The notes under the pieces were generated by a model. It was not told the origin of the DNA. It ran no database searches and saw nothing but the letters and a program-made list of their open reading frames with translations. 64,000 nucleotides of DNA, taken from contig OX328101.1 in NCBI GenBank assembly GCA_946811185.2, forward strand, positions 24,970,122 to 25,034,121, read 5' to 3'. This document shows positions 63,573 through 64,000 of this stretch, one piece after another (the first letter of the stretch is position 1; each line of letters begins with the position of its first letter). This DNA is from Hippopus hippopus. Lineage: Eukaryota; Mollusca; Bivalvia; Cardiida; Cardiidae. A program made the position numbers and the translations under genes.

Positions 63573-64000
63573 TTATAAACCCGACCTCTTTCGATAGCTG
63601 AATACAATTCACTAAAACTCTGGAAGGTTTTTCTCTAATGGGCTTGGCAAATCAAGCGGACGATCCAAGATCATACTGCACATTCTGTGATGTGTAATTT
63701 TGATGTATGCCTTCCGTCTGTTTTCGCCTATGACTCCGACAGATTTAAAAACTTCATCATAAATCAAGGATATGATTAAGGACATCAAAACATTGAGGGG
63801 AAAAAGGGAGAAATCGCTCGTCATAAGTAAATTGTCTTTTTCTCTAATGTTTCAAAAAGTGGTGCGTTGCAAGAATAAAAAAAATAACTATATACAGCAA
63901 ATAACTTAAAACATTATAAGCATTGCTTTCGTTCTTATCCATTTTGCATAAAATTTTGAACTGTATTTGTAAATTATCTTGTACATTTTAGTTGAATTTG
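63573..64000. other. Right edge: family I core and family A remnant
   Basis: Family I half-core near 63660-63710 (CCAAGATCATACTGCACATT); possible decayed reverse family A from about 63770 (ATTGAGGGGAAAAAGGGAG). No coding exon seen. Confidence 0.4.

Overview
This is a eukaryotic window from an animal with large, repeat-packed introns. Codon use, GT-AG introns and the repeat families (short palindromic DNA elements, tRNA-derived SINEs, and elements with GTCC-rich heads and a GGGCCATCATGGCCCTCTTG tail) point to a mollusc, most likely a heterodont bivalve. The species cannot be named from sequence alone.

Bases 815-42942 (+ strand) hold what appears to be a complete p90 ribosomal S6 kinase gene (RSK/RPS6KA). 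I assembled 21 coding exons whose phases all agree, giving a 2202-base CDS and a 733-residue protein. It carries an N-terminal AGC kinase domain, a linker with turn and hydrophobic motifs, a C-terminal CAMK-type kinase domain, an ERK docking tail and a PDZ-ligand-like C-terminus. All activating phosphosites of human RSK have counterparts. The C-terminal domain has a serine at the gatekeeper position where human RSKs have threonine.

Bases 57728-62310 (- strand) hold the last three coding exons of an SLC22-type organic cation/carnitine transporter of the major facilitator superfamily. Its 5' exons lie beyond the right edge. The two genes converge. The transporter's penultimate exon has two decayed tandem copies downstream, one of them split by a transposon. 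A neighbouring intron duplication is split by another element whose insertion site can be reconstructed from the intact paralogous copy.

Most of the rest is repeats. The dominant family, called A here, is a palindromic element of about 200-230 bp bounded by TTAA, with roughly 50 recognisable copies in both orientations. Several nested insertions show that TTAA is its target site. Family B (about 260 bp, ATGAGCCATGCTCTG ends), family C (about 255 bp, GGCCTGCAACACGCG ends) and a GATCTTGATC hairpin family (I) are also present. Larger elements (D, E, F, G, H) are nested in one another up to three deep, and E and G carry internal tandem repeats of 145 and about 324 bp. Four single-copy elements with terminal inverted repeats were found (7591-8452, 14014-14728, 15711-16844, 61269-61939). 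Two SINEs with recognisable tRNA-like heads and several SINE remnants are also seen.

Exon boundaries come from reading frames, splice dinucleotides and known protein family conservation, not transcript data. Repeat ends are exact where terminal repeats or target duplications are visible and approximate (within about 10 bp) elsewhere.
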